NCBI RefSeq assembly: GCF_001552635.1
Contig: NZ_BCRO01000001.1
Span: 1-64,000, forward strand
Direction of reading: 5' to 3'
DNA length: 64,000 nt
From: Actinomadura hibisca NBRC 15177
GTDB lineage: Bacteria; Actinomycetota; Actinomycetes; Streptosporangiales; Streptosporangiaceae
The notes under the pieces are model-generated. The model had not been told where the DNA came from and searched no databases. It saw only the letters and a program-made list of their open reading frames with translations. The stretch's first letter is position 1. The number at the start of each line of letters is the position of its first letter. Of this stretch, positions 61,467 to 64,000 are shown piece by piece. Position numbers and translations under genes: made by a program.

Positions 61467-62926
61467 GCAGGATCACGACCGACGAGCTGCGCGGGCTGTT
61501 CCTGTTCGAGGACCTGTCGGAGGACCGGCTCGCGTGGCTCACCGAGTACGGCACGGTGCGCGAGTACGCCGAGGGCGCCGACATCTGCGAGCAGGGCGAC
61601 CCGGCCGAGTCCTTCGTCGTCCTGCTGGAGGGCGAGATCGTGCTGCTGCTCCGGATGCGCGGCCACCTCGTCGAGACGAACCGGTCGGCCCAGCCCGGCG
61701 TGTACGGCGGCGCCGTCCAGGCGTACATCGGCGACCGCATCGAGCAGAAGTACCAGCACACGATGCGCGCGCTGCGGCCCACCCGGGTGTTCGAGCTGCC
61801 CGCCCGCAAGTTCGGCCTGGCGGTCCGCAAGTGGTTCCCGATGGCGACCCACCTGCTGGAGGGCGTGTTCTTCGGCATGAACAACGCCCGCCGCGTGGTC
61901 GACCAGCGCGAGCGGCTGACCGCGCTCGGCACCATCACCGCCGGGCTCACCCACGAGCTGAACAACCCGGCCGCCGCCGCCTCCCGCGCCACCGCCGAGC
62001 TGGGCGACCGGATGTTGCGCGCCCAGCGGCGGCTGGTCGACCTGGCCTCCGACGGCGTGGACTGCGAGCGCATCGGCGAGCTGGTGTCGCTGCGCGAGCG
62101 GATGGGCAGCTCCCTGCGGCAGCCCACCGGCCGTAGCCCGCTGGAGACCAGCGACGCCGAGGACGAGCTCGGCGACTGGCTGGAGGAGCACGGCCTGGAC
62201 GACGCGTGGGACCTCGCGCCGTCGCTGGTCGGCGCGGGCGTCGGGGTCGCCGAGGCCGAGGAGGTCGCCGCGGTCGCCGGGGACCGGCTGCCCGCCGCGC
62301 TGCGCTGGCTGGCGGAGGTGCTGGAGGCCGCCGAACTCCAGGCCGAGATCACCGAGGCCGTCGGCCGCATCACCGCCCTGCTGGACTCCGCCCGCCAGTA
62401 CTCCCAGCTCGACCGCGCCCCCTACCAGCGCGCCGACCTGCGCGACCTGCTGGACAGCACGCTCACCATGTTGCGGCGCAAGATCGGCGAGGGGGTGCGG
62501 GTGGTCACCGACTACGACCCGGACCTGCCGCCCGCGCCGGTCTACGCGGCCGAGCTGAACCAGGTGTGGACGAACCTGATCGTCAACGCGCTGTACGCCA
62601 TGGGCGGCGAGGGCACGCTGACGGTGCGCACCCGCCGCGAGAACGGCACCGCCGTCGTGGAGATCGGCGACACCGGCACCGGCATCCCGGAGGAGAACCT
62701 GAGCCGGATCTTCACGCCGTTCTTCACCACCAAGCCGGTCGGCGAGGGCACCGGCCTGGGCCTGGACATCTCCTGGCGGATCGTGGCCGACCGGCATGGC
62801 GGCGACATCCAGGTGAAGTCCCGGCCGGGCGACACCACCTTCCAGGTGCGGCTGCCCCTCACCGAGCCCGAGGCGGCGCCCGGCGCGGCGGAGGAGACCT
62901 CGGCGGAGGAGCCCGCGACGTCCTGA
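61463..62926 (+). CDS. Histidine kinase with N-terminal cyclic-nucleotide-binding-like domain
   Basis: A 487-residue soluble kinase. A cNMP/CRP-type sensory domain (~1-130: LFLFEDLSEDRLAWLTEYGTVREYAEGADICEQGDPAESFVVLLEGEIVLL), a HisKA-like segment with GTITAGLTHELNNPAAAASR (phosphorylated His), and HATPase_c (~365-470) with QVWTNLIVNALYAMGGEG (N-box), IGDTGTGIPEENL (G1) and GTGLGLDISWRI (G2). It lacks a membrane anchor. Its start overlaps the stop of the receiver-flavoprotein gene by 4 bases, so the kinase very probably phosphorylates that receiver, linking a cytoplasmic ligand or redox state to flavoprotein activity. Confidence 0.92.
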   Translation: MSRITTDELRGLFLFEDLSEDRLAWLTEYGTVREYAEGADICEQGDPAESFVVLLEGEIVLLLRMRGHLVETNRSAQPGVYGGAVQAYIGDRIEQKYQHTMRALRPTRVFELPARKFGLAVRKWFPMATHLLEGVFFGMNNARRVVDQRERLTALGTITAGLTHELNNPAAAASRATAELGDRMLRAQRRLVDLASDGVDCERIGELVSLRERMGSSLRQPTGRSPLETSDAEDELGDWLEEHGLDDAWDLAPSLVGAGVGVAEAEEVAAVAGDRLPAALRWLAEVLEAAELQAEITEAVGRITALLDSARQYSQLDRAPYQRADLRDLLDSTLTMLRRKIGEGVRVVTDYDPDLPPAPVYAAELNQVWTNLIVNALYAMGGEGTLTVRTRRENGTAVVEIGDTGTGIPEENLSRIFTPFFTTKPVGEGTGLGLDISWRIVADRHGGDIQVKSRPGDTTFQVRLPLTEPEAAPGAAEETSAEEPATS

Positions 62927-62968
62927 GCCCGACGACCCTGCGCCGGGCGTCCCTGCGCCCGGCGTCCT

Positions 62969-63007
62969 GGCCGGGCGTCCGGGCCGGGCGTCCGGGCCGG
63001 GCGGCCC
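62969..63007. repeat. Three tandem 13-bp repeats between convergent genes
   Basis: GGCCGGGCGTCCG occurs twice in a row, followed by a variant GGCCGGGCGGCCC. It fills most of the 90 bp between the kinase stop and the end of the DPBB gene, whose region is almost pure G/C. Confidence 0.65.
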
Positions 63008-63016
63008 GGCCGGGGC

Positions 63017-63943
63017 TCAGCGGCGGCCGAACGCCAGCCCGTAGCCCGGCCCCGACACCCGGTAGACGTCGCCGCGCCCCCACCGCAACACCTGGAACCG
63101 CACCTTGACCGCGTGCACCCGGTGCCCGGTCAGGTCGGCCATCATCTTCTCCGACAGGTCGATGATGGCCGGGACCTCGTGCTGGACGATGGCCCACTCG
63201 GCGGGCCCGAAGTCCTCGACCACGCCCGTCGCCGTCCGGCCGCCGTAGCTGACCCGCACCCGGGTGCCCAGCGGCCAGTACGGGCTGGCGATCGTGTCGT
63301 AGGACATGCGCGCGCCGCGCGCGGTGGCCTGGTCCCAGAACGAGGTGGCGGTCGCCTGCCCGGTGGGCAGGCCCCGGCCGCCGGACTCGGGACGGACCGG
63401 CAGCCGCAGTTGCGAGTAGCCGCCGTTGTGGCCGCGCGGGGGAGTGGCGCCGAACGCCGCCAGCGGGCTCAGCGCGTCGGTGGCGGGCGCGTGCCGGGCG
63501 TCGGGTGCCAGGGCCGCGCGTGGGCCCTGGAGTGCCAGCGCGGCGGCGGCACCACCGATCAGGATGCTGCCCGCGATCGGCGCGACCAGCAGCGTGAAAG
63601 TGCCGCGCCGCCCGGCGCGTCCGGGCTCCGCCGCGGCCGGTGGCGGCGGGGCGACGGGGGCGGGCGCGTCGAAGTCGCGCAGGAGTTGCCGCAGGTGGTC
63701 GGTCACCGCGCGCGGCGGGATCTCCAGCAGCTCGGCGAGCCGGTCGGTGTACCGGCCCTGCACGAGCAGGCCCAGCACGTACCGCTCGACGGGGGTCAGC
63801 TCGACCTGGTTGTGCCGCAGGATGCGGGTGTCGCGCTGCCCGGCGGCCACCTCCACCGGGGGCTCGGGCGGATCGTCGGCCCGCACCACGAGCCGTGTGA
63901 GCCGGACCAGCTGGTCGGCCGCCTCCCGCGCCGGCGCGTTCAC
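63017..63943 (-). CDS. HTH-transmembrane-DPBB (RlpA-like) protein
   Basis: A 308-residue protein that does not match a named family I recognise. Residues ~45-95 resemble a LuxR-type HTH (LTPVERYVLGLLVQGRYTDRLAELLEIPPRAVTDHLRQLL). A Pro/Ala linker and one membrane helix (~117-140: TFTLLVAPIAGSILIGGAAAALAL) follow. The C-terminal half (~195-300) resembles the double-psi beta barrel of RlpA/expansin proteins: WPLGTRVRVSYGGRTATGVVEDFGPAEWA and IIDLSEKMMADLTG, with the catalytic-type Asp in the VEDFGP context retained. The predicted topology is HTH in the cytoplasm and DPBB at the wall. It starts at GTG or ATG 63943 and lies alone at the right end. Confidence 0.75.
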   Translation of the reverse strand: MNAPAREAADQLVRLTRLVVRADDPPEPPVEVAAGQRDTRILRHNQVELTPVERYVLGLLVQGRYTDRLAELLEIPPRAVTDHLRQLLRDFDAPAPVAPPPPAAAEPGRAGRRGTFTLLVAPIAGSILIGGAAAALALQGPRAALAPDARHAPATDALSPLAAFGATPPRGHNGGYSQLRLPVRPESGGRGLPTGQATATSFWDQATARGARMSYDTIASPYWPLGTRVRVSYGGRTATGVVEDFGPAEWAIVQHEVPAIIDLSEKMMADLTGHRVHAVKVRFQVLRWGRGDVYRVSGPGYGLAFGRR

Positions 63944-64000
63944 CGCGCCCTCCCTTCCCCGCTCCGGCCGCCCGTGTCCGACGGTCGCCCGACTCCGCTC

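Overview
The window is chromosomal DNA from a high-GC actinobacterium, most likely a spore-forming or filamentous member of the Streptosporangiales/Thermomonosporaceae type (Actinomadura-like). This is inferred, not computed, from very strong G/C bias at third codon positions, frequent GTG/TTG starts, 1-4 base ATGA/GTGA/TTGA gene overlaps, and lineage-typical genes (GuaB1, FolP2, tandem LCP proteins, lipoprotein L,D-transpeptidases, SpoIIE/RsbA-type regulators, CGNR zinc finger, HGxxPAAW-like membrane protein). I see no insertion sequence, prophage, CRISPR array, rRNA or origin. The left ~2 kb uses noticeably more T at third positions than the rest.

Layout. 1-2.0 kb: a truncated TetR regulator divergent from an SDR oxidoreductase, with a perfect palindrome between them, then a small secreted protein. 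2.0-9.2 kb: a TetR regulator divergent from a tightly coupled four-gene catabolic operon (AtuA-like protein, carboxyltransferase, biotin carboxylase/biotin carrier, acyl-CoA dehydrogenase), with a palindromic operator candidate between them. 9.3-18.1 kb: an RDD membrane protein, a P-loop kinase coupled to a catalytically degraded enolase-superfamily protein, a small membrane protein with an HExxH motif, two tandem LCP cell-wall ligases, and GuaB1. 18.8-28.6 kb: a double Lrp regulator, Na+/H+ antiporter, LysR/SurE pair, UBP zinc finger plus MFS exporter, GDP-mannose dehydratase, FolP2, a CGNR regulator and a hypothetical protein. 28.97-29.21 kb: three tandem, structurally unusual tRNA genes (Trp, Ala, Gly).

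29.4-39.6 kb: an aminotransferase/LysR pair, an SCP2 protein, a VC0807-like membrane protein, two tandem lipoprotein L,D-transpeptidases separated by a large hairpin, a glycosyltransferase, MarR, and a receiver-SpoIIE phosphatase. 39.8-44.9 kb: an aspT-aspD-aspT cluster predicted to run an aspartate/alanine exchange-decarboxylation cycle. 45-50.4 kb: SDR, RsbA-like sensor, YbdK ligase, two tiny membrane proteins, and a glutaryl-CoA-dehydrogenase-like enzyme. 50.5-56.7 kb: mutA-mutB-meaB (methylmalonyl-CoA mutase and its GTPase) and a double GNAT protein. 56.9-64 kb: a tRNA-Asp-like gene with C33 followed by an HNH nuclease, a coiled-coil LAS-type wall peptidase, a Gfo/Idh oxidoreductase, a two-gene redox/two-component system (receiver-flavoprotein plus cyclic-nucleotide-domain histidine kinase), and an HTH-transmembrane-DPBB protein.

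Two themes recur. One is acyl-CoA catabolism: the carboxylase operon feeds branched or terpenoid acyl-CoA breakdown, and MutAB/MeaB moves methylmalonyl-CoA into succinyl-CoA. The other is the cell envelope: LCP pair, L,D-transpeptidase pair, LAS peptidase, DPBB protein, GDP-mannose dehydratase, antiporter. The observations I find most unusual are the aspT-aspD-aspT sandwich, the divergent tRNAs, the degraded enolase/kinase pair, the HTH-membrane-DPBB protein, and the kinase/flavoprotein pair whose reductase domain has lost half of its redox CxxC.
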